Of a DNA stretch of 64,000 nt, positions 7,929-16,588 are shown piece after piece. The notes beneath the pieces are model-generated. The model did not search any database. It was not told the DNA's origin and saw only the letters and a list, made by a program, of their open reading frames with translations. This stretch comes from Blastomonas sp. AAP53. Lineage in GTDB: Bacteria > Pseudomonadota > Alphaproteobacteria > Sphingomonadales > Sphingomonadaceae. The DNA lies in the NCBI RefSeq assembly GCF_000331245.1, contig NZ_ANFZ01000006.1, positions 558,001 through 622,000 of the forward strand. The letters run 5' to 3'. Each line of letters starts with the position of its first letter. The first letter of the stretch is position 1. The position numbers and the translations under genes were made by a program.

Positions 7929-9818
7929 ATGTGCGGCATCGCCGGTATCTTCCACCTCGAAACGGCCAAGCCGGTCGATCCTGCGCGCATCCGGCTGATG
8001 ACCGATGCGATGCTGCATCGCGGACCGGACGGCAACGGCTGCTGGACCGCGCCTGGCGTCGGGCTGGGGCACTTGCGGCTGTCGATCATCGATCTGGAAG
8101 GCAGCGCGCAGCCGATGCTGAGCGAGGACGAAGCCTGTGTCCTGACCTTCAACGGCGAGATCTACAATTTCCAGGAGGTCCGCGCCGAGCTCGCCGCACT
8201 CGGCCACCGCTTTCGCACCTCGGGCGATACCGAGGTGATCCTGGCCGCGTGGCGGCAATGGGGCGAGCGTTGCCTTGATCGGTTGAACGGCATGTTCGCC
8301 TTTGCGCTCTACGACCAGCGTCAGCAAAGGCTGTTCATGGCGCGCGACCGGCTGGGCGTGAAGCCGCTGCATTATGCCAGCCTGCCAGATGGCAGCGTGA
8401 TCTTTGCCTCGGAACTGAAGGGGCTACTCGCGCACCCGGCGCTGCGCCGCGCGCCCGACCCGCAGGCGGTCGATGACTATCTGGCGTTCGGCTATGTCCC
8501 CGATCATCGCTGCTTCGTCGCGGGGGTGAAGAAGCTACCCGCCGGGCACTATCTGATGCTCGAGCGGGGCAAGCCGCTGCCCGAGCCGGTTCAGTACTGG
8601 GACGTCGATTTTTCAGCCCGCACGCGTGTGTCGGTCGCCGATCTCCAGGCCGAGCTGCTGCACCATATGCGCGAGGCGGTGGCATCGCGGATGGTCGCCG
8701 ACGTGCCGTTGGGAGCATTTCTTTCGGGCGGCGTGGACAGCTCGACCGTGGTCGCGCTGATGGCCGAGCGCAGCACCCAGGCGGTCAAGACCTGCAGCAT
8801 CGGATTCGATGTCGCCGAACTTGACGAGAGCGACTATGCGCGCCGCATCGCCGAGCGCTTCGCGACCGATCATCGCAGCCGCACTGTCTCGCCCGATGAC
8901 ATCGCGATCATCGACCAGGTTGCCGCGCAGTTCGACGAGCCCTTTGCCGACGCCTCGATGCTGCCGACCTTCCGCGTGTGCCAGTTGGCGCGCGAGAGCG
9001 TGACCGTGGCCCTTTCGGGAGATGGCGCGGACGAGGCGTTTGCAGGCTATCGCCGTCATGTCTTCCATCACGGCGAAGAGCGGGTGCGGGGCATGCTGCC
9101 TCAGGGTTTGCGCGGGCCTCTGTTCGGCGGACTGGGCGCATTGTACCCCAAGGCGGACTGGGCGCCGCGCCCGTTGCGCGCCAAATCGACTTTGCTCTCG
9201 CTCGCGCGGACGGGGGCCGAAGGCTATACCGATGCGGTTGGCGTGACCGGCTATGACCAGCGCCAGTCGCTCTATTCGGACAGCCAGCGTTCCGCGCTGG
9301 GCGGCTATCGCGGCGAGGATCACATGATCGCGCTGATGGCAGGTGCACCGGCGCGCTCGGGCCTGGATGCTGCGCAATATGCCGACATGAAGCTGTGGTT
9401 GCCCGGCGACATCCTGACCAAGGTCGATCGCACCAGCATGGCGGTCAGCCTGGAGGCGCGCGAGCCGCTTCTCGACTACCGGCTGATCGAATTTGCCGCA
9501 ACGCTGCCCGAGGCGATGCGCGTGCGCGGCGGACAGGGCAAATGGCTGATGAAACGCGCGATGCGCGGCACTCTGCCCGACGATATCCTCTACCGTCCCA
9601 AGATGGGTTTCGTCAGCCCGATCGCGCAGTGGTTTCGCGGGCCGCTGGCCGATCAGGCGCGCGCCATCGCAAGCGGATCGGCGCTGGCGCGCAGCGGCTG
9701 GTTCAACACCGCGCGACTGAGCGATATCGCAGAGGCGCACATTTCAGGACGCAGCGACAATGCGCGGCTGCTGTGGCAATTGTGGATGCTCGACAAGGCG
9801 CTTGACCGGGTGTTCTGA
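7929..9818 (+). CDS. XrtA/PEP-CTERM system amidotransferase (asparagine-synthase type)
   Basis: 629 residues, beginning MCGIAG, so Cys2 is the N-terminal nucleophile of a class II glutamine amidotransferase domain (about 1-210, with RGPDGNG and FNGEIYN). The C-terminal half is an asparagine-synthase ATP-pyrophosphatase domain with the PP-loop FLSGGVDSS and ALSGDGADE. Such proteins end exosortase A loci (TIGR03108) and are presumed to amidate a sugar acid or protein rather than make asparagine. It follows xrtA by 6 bases and is the last gene of the run; the next gene is convergent after 7 bases. Confidence 0.93.
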   Translation: MCGIAGIFHLETAKPVDPARIRLMTDAMLHRGPDGNGCWTAPGVGLGHLRLSIIDLEGSAQPMLSEDEACVLTFNGEIYNFQEVRAELAALGHRFRTSGDTEVILAAWRQWGERCLDRLNGMFAFALYDQRQQRLFMARDRLGVKPLHYASLPDGSVIFASELKGLLAHPALRRAPDPQAVDDYLAFGYVPDHRCFVAGVKKLPAGHYLMLERGKPLPEPVQYWDVDFSARTRVSVADLQAELLHHMREAVASRMVADVPLGAFLSGGVDSSTVVALMAERSTQAVKTCSIGFDVAELDESDYARRIAERFATDHRSRTVSPDDIAIIDQVAAQFDEPFADASMLPTFRVCQLARESVTVALSGDGADEAFAGYRRHVFHHGEERVRGMLPQGLRGPLFGGLGALYPKADWAPRPLRAKSTLLSLARTGAEGYTDAVGVTGYDQRQSLYSDSQRSALGGYRGEDHMIALMAGAPARSGLDAAQYADMKLWLPGDILTKVDRTSMAVSLEAREPLLDYRLIEFAATLPEAMRVRGGQGKWLMKRAMRGTLPDDILYRPKMGFVSPIAQWFRGPLADQARAIASGSALARSGWFNTARLSDIAEAHISGRSDNARLLWQLWMLDKALDRVF

Positions 9819-9825
9819 CCCGCCG

Positions 9826-11202
9826 TCAGAAATTCACCGTCATCTGCCCATAGGCATAGCGCGTGTCGCCGAAGCCTGTGGCATTGGGTGCATCGTCGAG
9901 CAGACGATCGCCGGTCATGATCGCGGTGCCAGCTTCCAGCCGCAGCCGTTTTTCGATCAACCAGTGGCCCAGCCGGACCTCCAGCAGATGCCCGGCAAAG
10001 CGGCCCGATTGTCCTTGCGGATCAACCGGGCCCGCGTTGCCGAAACGGTCGCGGCGATCGTGGACCCATGCGGGCCGCCACAAGGCCATCGCATCCCAGC
10101 GCGGGGCGGGGCGAACTTCGGCGCGCACCCCGGGCGATATGATGTTGGTCCGCGCGAGGGCACCGAAGAGTCCGCTGGGGCCGAACTCCCATCGGCGCGC
10201 GCCGAACAGCGTATCGAACCGGGTAAAGCTGGCGCTGCGCGGATCATCGCCACTGGCGATATCGAACAGCACGGACAGGCGCGGCTTGCCCGGCAGGTCG
10301 GGGCTGTAGCCGAGTTCGGCATGGCCGAAAAACGCCCGGACATCCTGACGTGCTGCACCTGGCGCGACGGACTGCCGAATGGTGCCTGTCTGCACCGCGC
10401 CCTCCATGTCGATATCCCAGCGTCCGAGTGCTGGCGCGCGATGGAGCCTGGCACCCCAGGTGATCAGGCGCCGGTTGCGGGTCGGACCGTTGTCGCCATC
10501 GCGCTCGTTCAGCCCGAACACATTGGTCTGCAGCGTGATGCCGTCGAACAGATCGGGCCGCGTGTAATGCGCGCCCCAGAACGTCAGGTCGAAGCTTTCA
10601 CGATCCCAGCGCACGCGGTTGTCGACAAGATCGGCACGCGCGCTGGGAAGCCGGGTGTGCGGCAGGACATAGAACGCTGTGAGCGTGTCTTCGGCTTGAC
10701 CATGCCAGTCGACCCTGACCCCGGTGAAGCTGTTGATGGTGTTGCGAAACGCATTGCGCGCCGCCAGCCGGCGCGAGCCGAGATTGAGATGCAGCCGTCC
10801 GGCGGTCAGTTCGAAAGGGCCATGGCGGTAGCTTATCGACGCACGGCTGAGCTCGAACGCATTGACCTCGCCGGTGCTTGCTGCGCCTGGCGCATCGATC
10901 AGGTAACCGCGCGCATCGACGAGCTCGGCCGACAAATGCCACGGACCACTGCGATAATCCGCGACGATCAAAGTCTGCAGGGTGATCGCGTCGTCGCGCG
11001 GTGGCAGGCCGGGGCGGTACTGGGCTTCCAGCATTTCATAACGCAGCCGATAGCTCCCGGAGAGTGTGAGACCGTTATCCGCTTCGGACTGCGCGTGCGC
11101 TGGCGCTGGCGCTGCAATCAGCGCCGCTGCTGTTGCCATTCCGCTTAACGCTGCTGTGCGCACGAACATTCCCCCGAAGATCATGCGGCGGGAAGCGACC
11201 AT
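9826..11202 (-). CDS. Alginate-export-family outer-membrane porin
   Basis: About 458 residues. A signal peptide (FVRTAALSGMATAAALIAAPAPAHAQ) is clear; the exact start (ATG at 11202, 11184 or 11169) is not, since none has a strong ribosome-binding site. The mature protein begins GLTLSGSYRLRYE and continues as alternating beta-strands with many Arg/Tyr, ending GQMTVNF with a terminal Phe. This pattern (LRYEMLE, RDDAITLQTL, SRRLAARNAFRNT) is that of the AlgE-like alginate export family (PF13372), outer-membrane channels for anionic polysaccharides or other solutes. It lies about 20 bases behind mnmA on the same strand and is convergent with the XrtA locus; a link to XrtA polysaccharide export is only a possibility. 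Confidence 0.8.
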   Translation of the reverse strand: MVASRRMIFGGMFVRTAALSGMATAAALIAAPAPAHAQSEADNGLTLSGSYRLRYEMLEAQYRPGLPPRDDAITLQTLIVADYRSGPWHLSAELVDARGYLIDAPGAASTGEVNAFELSRASISYRHGPFELTAGRLHLNLGSRRLAARNAFRNTINSFTGVRVDWHGQAEDTLTAFYVLPHTRLPSARADLVDNRVRWDRESFDLTFWGAHYTRPDLFDGITLQTNVFGLNERDGDNGPTRNRRLITWGARLHRAPALGRWDIDMEGAVQTGTIRQSVAPGAARQDVRAFFGHAELGYSPDLPGKPRLSVLFDIASGDDPRSASFTRFDTLFGARRWEFGPSGLFGALARTNIISPGVRAEVRPAPRWDAMALWRPAWVHDRRDRFGNAGPVDPQGQSGRFAGHLLEVRLGHWLIEKRLRLEAGTAIMTGDRLLDDAPNATGFGDTRYAYGQMTVNF

Positions 11203-11222
11203 GGGACCGAAGCGCCGACAGA

Positions 11223-12359
11223 TCAGGCCGCGAGTGCAGGCTCGACCGGTTCGGTGCTGGCGATCCATCCGCCGCCCAGCACCCGGCTACCGGCGTACAG
11301 AACGGCGGCCTGTCCGGGCGCGACGCCATATTCGGGCTGAAGGAAAACCAGACGGCGGTTTGCACCGGTGCCCTCGATCCGCGCCGCGGCGGGCTTGGCC
11401 AGCGACCGGACCTTGACCTCCATCGGGCCTTCATAGTCATCGCCGATCCAGTTCATGTCGACAATCTCGGCTGCACCGATGGCCAGTGCGGCGCGGGGTC
11501 CGACGATCACACGGCGCGTGGCAGCATCGATCTTCACGACATACAGCGGCTCAGGCTGGCCGCCGATCTCCAGCCCCTTGCGCTGGCCGATGGTGAAATG
11601 GATCAGGCCCTTGTGCTCACCCAGCGTGCGGCCATCGACATGCACGATGGCCCCGCCGGTATCGGCATCAGGGCGTACCTTGCGCACCACGGCGGCATAG
11701 TCGCCATCGGGGACGAAGCAGATATCCTGGCTATCGGGTTTCGCCGCGACCACCAGGCCCATTTCCTGCGCCAGCGCGCGGACTTGCGGCTTGGGGAGGT
11801 CGCCCAGCGGAAAGCGCAGGAAATCCATCTGGTCGTCGGTGGTGGCGAACAGGAAATAGCTCTGGTCGCGCGCAGGGTCATGCGCGCGGTGGAGTTCTGC
11901 CCGGCCCGTGCTGCCGATCATGCGGCGGACGTAATGACCGGTGGCCAGGCAATCGGCCCCCAGATCGCGCGCCATCTGCAGCAGATCGGTGAACTTCACG
12001 CCCATGTTGCACTGGATGCAGGGAATGGGGGTGCGTCCGGCCATATATTCGTCGGCGAAACGATCGACCACGGACTCGCGGAACCGGCTTTCGTGGTCGA
12101 AGACATAATGCGCGATGCCAAGGCGATCGGCGACCGCGCGAGCATCGCGAATGTCCTGCCCGGCACAGCACGAGCCCGCGCGTTTGACCGCTGCGCCATG
12201 ATCGTAAAGCTGCAGCGTGATGCCGATCGTCTCGGCACCCGTTGCGGCGGCAAGCCCGGCAACGACAGACGAGTCGACACCGCCCGACATGGCCACGACG
12301 ATTCGTCGCGTCTTCATGTCGCCATCGAGTTGAAAACCGGAGAAGGGCTGTGCCTGCAT
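11223..12359 (-). CDS. mnmA: tRNA-specific 2-thiouridylase MnmA
   Basis: 378 residues from the ATG at 12359 (an ATG at 12368 is also possible; the frame is open to 12434). MnmA activates U34 of tRNA Lys, Glu and Gln with ATP and inserts sulfur. The PP-loop [10 protein letters not shown] lies near the N-terminus. The catalytic cysteines are visible in PIPCIQCN and [10 protein letters not shown], and the C-terminal tRNA-binding barrel contains [16 protein letters not shown]. Length is normal for the family. It is divergent from the sciP region. Confidence 0.95.
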   Translation of the reverse strand: MQAQPFSGFQLDGDMKTRRIVVAMSGGVDSSVVAGLAAATGAETIGITLQLYDHGAAVKRAGSCCAGQDIRDARAVADRLGIAHYVFDHESRFRESVVDRFADEYMAGRTPIPCIQCNMGVKFTDLLQMARDLGADCLATGHYVRRMIGSTGRAELHRAHDPARDQSYFLFATTDDQMDFLRFPLGDLPKPQVRALAQEMGLVVAAKPDSQDICFVPDGDYAAVVRKVRPDADTGGAIVHVDGRTLGEHKGLIHFTIGQRKGLEIGGQPEPLYVVKIDAATRRVIVGPRAALAIGAAEIVDMNWIGDDYEGPMEVKVRSLAKPAAARIEGTGANRRLVFLQPEYGVAPGQAAVLYAGSRVLGGGWIASTEPVEPALAA

Positions 12360-12548
12360 GGCGTGCATGTAGCGCTGGCGGCACCTTTCTGCCAGCCCGA
12401 TGCGGCAATTTTTTGCAGCAGCCCAAAGCCGCAAAACACCCGAAATCCTTGGGTTTAGACCGCAGTGTTATCAGCAATTAACCAAGTCTAATCAGCGATG
12501 AAGGGCACTTTTACCTGCTCTTACGGTTTGGCTGGTACACCGTTGGCC

Positions 12549-12917
12549 ATGGATATGAACTTTCCTCATGACGCGGTCGGTCAGGCTCGCAGCGGCGCGG
12601 CAAGGCTGCGCACGCTCGATATGGATATCCTGCGTGCGCTGGCCTCTACGCCCATGATGGCGTGCATGGGGCGCAGACCCCTGGTGGTCGAATCGCTCGA
12701 TCCGGATCAGGCGATGACCAGCTGGATGGCGGGGCTGGCGCGCGCCGATGGCGTGACGCCGGGAAGCTTCAACAGGCACTTTGTCGATGCCCTGAACCAG
12801 CTCGCCCCAGCGGAACAGATTTGTGAAAGTGGTGTTTACCATTGTGCTTCAGGCAATCGAAAAGCGGCCGGGTTAGACAGTCCCCACGCGCATTTGTGCA
12901 CGAACCAGGCCTTTTGA
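12549..12917 (+). CDS. Small hypothetical protein upstream of sciP (doubtful)
   Basis: An open frame of 122 residues from ATG 12549 (open from 12498). No family is recognised. The first 90 codons have the GC-rich third positions expected here, but the last 30 (from about 12820) do not, and no good ribosome-binding site precedes any start. The 3' part may instead be the sciP promoter region, with the true gene shorter or absent. The region between mnmA and this ORF contains the AT-rich motif TTAACCAA. Confidence 0.35.
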   Translation: MDMNFPHDAVGQARSGAARLRTLDMDILRALASTPMMACMGRRPLVVESLDPDQAMTSWMAGLARADGVTPGSFNRHFVDALNQLAPAEQICESGVYHCASGNRKAAGLDSPHAHLCTNQAF

Positions 12918-12921
12918 GGAC

Positions 12922-13224
12922 GTGATGATCGAAAATCAGAAAATCAAACCGGCACAGGTCATTGGTCCGCTAGGCGAACCCTTGACGCTGGATAACCTGC
13001 CGGCGCCGGGCACCAAGCGGTGGGTGGTACGCCGCAAGGCGGAAGTGGTGGCGGCCGTCAATGGCGGTCTGCTGACCATCGACGAAGTTTGCGAACGCTA
13101 TGACCTCACGCTCGAGGAGTTCGCTTCGTGGCAGCGCGCCGTTGACCGATCGGGCATGCCCGGTCTGCGCGTCACGCGCATCCAGCATTATCGCGACCTC
13201 TACGAACGCCAGCAGCGATATTGA
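12922..13224 (+). CDS. sciP: CtrA inhibitor SciP (DUF1153)
   Basis: 100 residues. Characteristic DUF1153 sequence: VIGPLGEPLTLDNLP, TKRWVVRRKAEVVAAVNGGL, and a helix-turn-helix region LTLEEFASWQRAVDRSG ending in RITRIQHYR-like residues (RVTRIQHYRDLY). In Caulobacter SciP binds CtrA and blocks its activation of transcription, controlling cell-cycle genes. The Lys/Arg-rich HTH start is conserved here. The gene is monocistronic, ending in a strong terminator 17 bases downstream. Confidence 0.93.
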   Translation: MMIENQKIKPAQVIGPLGEPLTLDNLPAPGTKRWVVRRKAEVVAAVNGGLLTIDEVCERYDLTLEEFASWQRAVDRSGMPGLRVTRIQHYRDLYERQQRY

Positions 13225-13240
13225 ACGACCCGCTTCGGCG

Positions 13241-13288
13241 AACGAAAAAGGGGTGCGATCCGGTTGTGGATCGCACCCCTTTTTCGTT
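13241..13288. terminator. Bidirectional rho-independent terminator between sciP and the DUF4167 gene
   Basis: A perfect 21-bp inverted repeat: left arm 13241-13261, loop GGTTGT, right arm 13268-13288. The GC core is flanked by five A on the left and five T on the right, so it can terminate both sciP (+) and the convergent DUF4167 gene (-). Confidence 0.92.
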
Positions 13289-13365
13289 TGGGTGGTCAGT
13301 CGAGCGCCAGAACGGCGCTGCAGCTGGTTTCTTCTCCCGCGCAACCTGCACGGGAGAAGCGGAAT

Positions 13366-14298
13366 TCATTCAGCGGCGGCAGCCTCGACGTCGCCCGATT
13401 CTGCGGCCTTGCGACGCGGAGCGGCCCGGCGCTTGGGCTTGGGAGCCTCCGCATCGGTCTTGTCTTCGGCAGGCACGCCAATTGCCGGCGGCAGGATCAT
13501 CGGATCAAGGCCATTGCTGGCTTCAGCCTCGACCGCACGGGGCGGACGTCCGCGGCCGCGCAAGATGCGGCGGGGCGCGCCAGACTGATCCTCGGTTTCT
13601 GTTGCAGGCGTTGCAGCGGGGGCCGGGCTGGGGGCAGGGGCCGGAGCAGCGGCACGCGGTGCCTGCTCCTGGCGATCGCTGCGCGGACGGCCCTGGCGTT
13701 CCTGGCCCTGGCGTTCCTGGTTCTGGCGATCCTGACCCTGACGTTCCTGGCCCTGGCGTTCCTGATTGTCTTCGCGGGGACGACGCTCGCGCCGTCCTTC
13801 ATTCTGACGACCCTCGCTCTGGCGACCTTCGTTGCGCTGGTTGCCGTTGCCGCGATTGCCGCGGTTGTCGTCCTGATCGTCGCCGTCATCGTCCTGGCCG
13901 CTGCGGGCCGAAGCTTCGTCCGACTGATCCTGCGAATAATTGCGCGGGCTGGGGCTCGAGTTGAAGCCCATATCGTCATCGTCATCGGCATAATCGCTGC
14001 CATTGTCGCGATTCTGCTCTTCACGCGGACGACGGTATTCGTCCTGACGGGCACGGTTGTCGGCGAGCACGCGGAAATAATGATCGGCAAATTGCAGATA
14101 ATATTCGGTGGCCACACGGTCACCGTTCATCTGCGCATCGTGCGCCATTTTCTTGTATTTCTCGAGCATCTGCGTCGCATTGCCACGCGCGCGGCTATCG
14201 ATCCGGTTGCCCTGATCCATGCCGCCGCTGCGGCCACTGGGCTGCGGACGATTATTGCCACGGCCGCGACGACGGCTCGTTCCACGATTGTTGTTCAA
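13366..14298 (-). CDS. DUF4167 domain-containing protein
   Basis: 310 residues. The start is probably TTG at 14298: it has AAGGAAG 8 bases upstream and gives the family-typical N-terminus LNNNRGTSRRRGRGNN. The frame continues open upstream without sense. The DUF4167 domain (about 30-80) is visible as RIDSRARGNATQMLEKYKKM followed by GDRVATEYYLQFADHYFRVL. The remainder is low complexity: acidic Asp runs, then a 5-residue QERQG-type repeat, then Ala/Pro and Lys/Arg-rich segments. This suggests an RNA- or ribosome-associated protein with a long disordered tail; its function is not known. It follows prmC at 233 bases and may have its own promoter. Confidence 0.88.
   Translation of the reverse strand: MNNNRGTSRRRGRGNNRPQPSGRSGGMDQGNRIDSRARGNATQMLEKYKKMAHDAQMNGDRVATEYYLQFADHYFRVLADNRARQDEYRRPREEQNRDNGSDYADDDDDMGFNSSPSPRNYSQDQSDEASARSGQDDDGDDQDDNRGNRGNGNQRNEGRQSEGRQNEGRRERRPREDNQERQGQERQGQDRQNQERQGQERQGRPRSDRQEQAPRAAAPAPAPSPAPAATPATETEDQSGAPRRILRGRGRPPRAVEAEASNGLDPMILPPAIGVPAEDKTDAEAPKPKRRAAPRRKAAESGDVEAAAAE
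13690..13764 (-). repeat. 15-bp tandem repeat coding QERQG units in the DUF4167 gene
   Basis: About five imperfect copies of a 15-bp unit (on the + strand tggcgttcctggccc) encode the pentapeptide QERQG/QDRQN inside the disordered tail. The in-frame unit length permits expansion or contraction without frameshift. Confidence 0.75.
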
Positions 14299-14531
14299 CG
14301 TTGACGCTTCCTTATCAGTCGCAAGTTGCCTGCGTGTCCTCTGCGCGTCCGTGCGGCCCGTCGCCAAAAGGCGCGCCGCGCGTCCCAAGCCTTTCATCCG
14401 CTTTGAGTGGCTGTGATAAGCTGCCCGAAATAGATGATTGGGGTCAGCAAGCGTGATGGGCCTAGTGCCTAGCATCACCTCTCCTGCTTCTGCGGTGGTA
14501 GCGGCTCGCCAAGGGCTTGCCAAGCGAAATA

Positions 14532-15377
14532 TCAGGCAGCGCGCTGCGGGCGCAATATCAATGCGCGATCGTGTCCGGCGAGATCCTTGCAGCATTGTGC
14601 ATCAAAGCCCGATGCCTCTGCCAGCGCGACAACGGCGGCGGACTGGGTCGATCCGATCTCGAACACCGCCACGCCGCCCGGCGCCAACAAGCCGGGCAGG
14701 GCAGGGATGAGGATGCGATAATCGTCCAGCCCGTCTGGCCCGGCGAACAGTGCGCTGTGCGGTTCGTGCTGCGCGACCTGCGGCGCCAGCGCCGCGTGGG
14801 TCTCGACATAGGGTGGATTGGCAAGGATCAGGTCGAACGGCGCCTGCAGCGCTTCGATCCAGCCTGTGGTACGCCAGTCCGCCAGTTGCAGCTGTGCGCG
14901 GTCGGCCAGACCGGTGGCGACCGCATTGCTGCTGGCGATCGCAAGCGCTGCTGCACTCGCGTCAATTCCGGTGCCGCGTGCCAGTGGCCAGTGCGAAAGT
15001 GCCGCCAGCAGCAGCGCGCCAGAGCCAGTGCCCAGGTCGAGGATCCGGGCAGGCGGATGGTCCTGAAACGCTGCGATCGCCGCCTCGATCAGCGTTTCGC
15101 TATCCGCGCGCGGGATCAGCACGCCGGGCGATACGGCCAGCGTCAAAGTCCAGAAATCCTGCCGCCCCAGAATGTAGGCGACCGGTTCATGGCCGAGGCG
15201 GCGTTGCAGGAGCGCATCGAAATGCGGCGGTGCATCATCGCGCATCCGCCCCAGCAGCATCGCGCTGCGGGTGATGCCGAGTGCCTCGGACATCAGCAGT
15301 TCCGCATCCAGCCTTGGGGTGTCGGACACCGCCGCCAACGCCTCTGCGGCCTGGCGCAGCGCCTCGTTGACGATCAT
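14532..15377 (-). CDS. prmC: Peptide chain release factor N5-glutamine methyltransferase PrmC
   Basis: 281 residues. PrmC methylates the Gln of the GGQ motif of release factors RF1 and RF2 using SAM. Motif I DLGTGSG is at 114-120 and the catalytic NPPY at 187-190; the N-terminal helical domain (1-80) has the usual TPRLDAELL. The gene lies 55 bases downstream of prfA, its substrate's gene, an arrangement conserved in many bacteria. Confidence 0.95.
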   Translation of the reverse strand: MIVNEALRQAAEALAAVSDTPRLDAELLMSEALGITRSAMLLGRMRDDAPPHFDALLQRRLGHEPVAYILGRQDFWTLTLAVSPGVLIPRADSETLIEAAIAAFQDHPPARILDLGTGSGALLLAALSHWPLARGTGIDASAAALAIASSNAVATGLADRAQLQLADWRTTGWIEALQAPFDLILANPPYVETHAALAPQVAQHEPHSALFAGPDGLDDYRILIPALPGLLAPGGVAVFEIGSTQSAAVVALAEASGFDAQCCKDLAGHDRALILRPQRAA

Positions 15378-15432
15378 CGCTGCAGATGCGGGGATCCCGC
15401 GGTCGTTGTATCTCGCCTAACGTGCGTTGGGT

Positions 15433-16521
15433 TCACCCCAATGTTTCCATATTCGCAAGGCGGTCCGCCTGATCCTGCGCGGTCAGCGCATCGATCAGTT
15501 CATAAAGCCCTTCCCCTGCCAAAATCTCGTCCAGCCGGTGCAGCGTGAGGTTGATGCGGTGATCAGTCACTCGACCTTGCGGGAAATTGTAGGTGCGGAT
15601 GCGTTCCGACCGGTCGCCGGAGCCGACCATCGACTTGCGCGCGTCTGCCTCGGTCGCTGCGACCTTGCTGCGTTCCAGTTCATACAGCCGCGCGCCCAGA
15701 ACCTTGAGCGCCTTGGCCTTGTTCTTGTGCTGGGACTTTTCGTCCTGCTGCGTCACCACGAGACCCGAGGGCAGGTGGGTGATGCGCACCGCGCTGTCGG
15801 TGGTGTTGACATGCTGCCCACCCGATCCCGACGCGCGGTAGACATCGATGCGCAGATCGTTGTCGTTGATCTGGATGTCGACCGCCTCGGGTTCGGGCAG
15901 CACGGCCACGGTGGCGGCAGAGGTGTGGATCCGTCCGCCGCTCTCGGTTTCGGGAACGCGCTGGACGCGGTGCACGCCGCTTTCGTACTTCAGCTTGGCG
16001 AACACGCCCGCGCCGTTGACCGACGCGATCACTTCCTTGAAACCACCGACATCGGACGGGCTGGCAGAAATGATCTCGATCTTCCAGCCGCGATCTTCGG
16101 CGAAACGGCTGTACATCCGCAGCAGGTCACCTGCGAACAGCGCGGCTTCGTCGCCGCCGGTGCCGGCGCGGATTTCGAGCATGGCGGGCCGCATGTCGGC
16201 GCTGTCACGCGGCAGGAGCTTGAGCGCCAGAGTCTGCTCGGCAACGGGAAGCCGCTCGCGAATACCGACCGATTCGCCTGCCGCCAACGCCACGATGTCG
16301 GGGTCGGACGCGGTATCCGCGATCAGGCCTTCGAGCACCTCAAGCTCGGCGCGCAGGCGGCGCACCTCGGCGGCAGCCCGTGCGACCGGCTCGAGTTCGG
16401 CATAGTCCTTGGCCATCTGCACGAATTCTTCGCCATCCAGCGTGCCGGACGACATCCGCGCCTGGATCTTGCCGAATCGTGCCTCGATCTGCGCAATGCG
16501 TTCACCGGAAATCCGGGTCAT
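15433..16521 (-). CDS. prfA: Peptide chain release factor 1
   Basis: 362 residues from ATG 16521 ([13 protein letters not shown]). RF1 reads UAA and UAG and triggers peptide release. The catalytic GGQ is at 234-236 in [13 protein letters not shown], and the codon-recognition PxT motif appears as PET at 190-192. The C-terminal block [16 protein letters not shown] is diagnostic. The PxT-type motif (rather than SPF) makes this RF1, not RF2. It lies between hisS and prmC in one minus-strand run. Confidence 0.97.
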   Translation of the reverse strand: MTRISGERIAQIEARFGKIQARMSSGTLDGEEFVQMAKDYAELEPVARAAAEVRRLRAELEVLEGLIADTASDPDIVALAAGESVGIRERLPVAEQTLALKLLPRDSADMRPAMLEIRAGTGGDEAALFAGDLLRMYSRFAEDRGWKIEIISASPSDVGGFKEVIASVNGAGVFAKLKYESGVHRVQRVPETESGGRIHTSAATVAVLPEPEAVDIQINDNDLRIDVYRASGSGGQHVNTTDSAVRITHLPSGLVVTQQDEKSQHKNKAKALKVLGARLYELERSKVAATEADARKSMVGSGDRSERIRTYNFPQGRVTDHRINLTLHRLDEILAGEGLYELIDALTAQDQADRLANMETLG

Positions 16522-16588
16522 TATTGTTCTCCCCCCAACCTGCTGCACGGTGAGGGCGAGCAGGCGACTTTCGGCGTTCTCAATGGCA

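Noticed and set aside
9760-12458. Long + strand open frames opposite the porin and mnmA genes
   Set aside because: They mirror conserved minus-strand genes and their translations lack family motifs.
13690-13764. Short tandem repeats as a CRISPR array
   Set aside because: Units are 15 bp, contiguous without spacers and in frame with a protein repeat.
13221-14304. + strand open frames with repetitive hydrophobic sequence opposite the DUF4167 gene
   Set aside because: The apparent repeats and hydrophobic runs come from the complement of the QERQG and Asp-rich coding repeats; the minus-strand frame has the DUF4167 domain.
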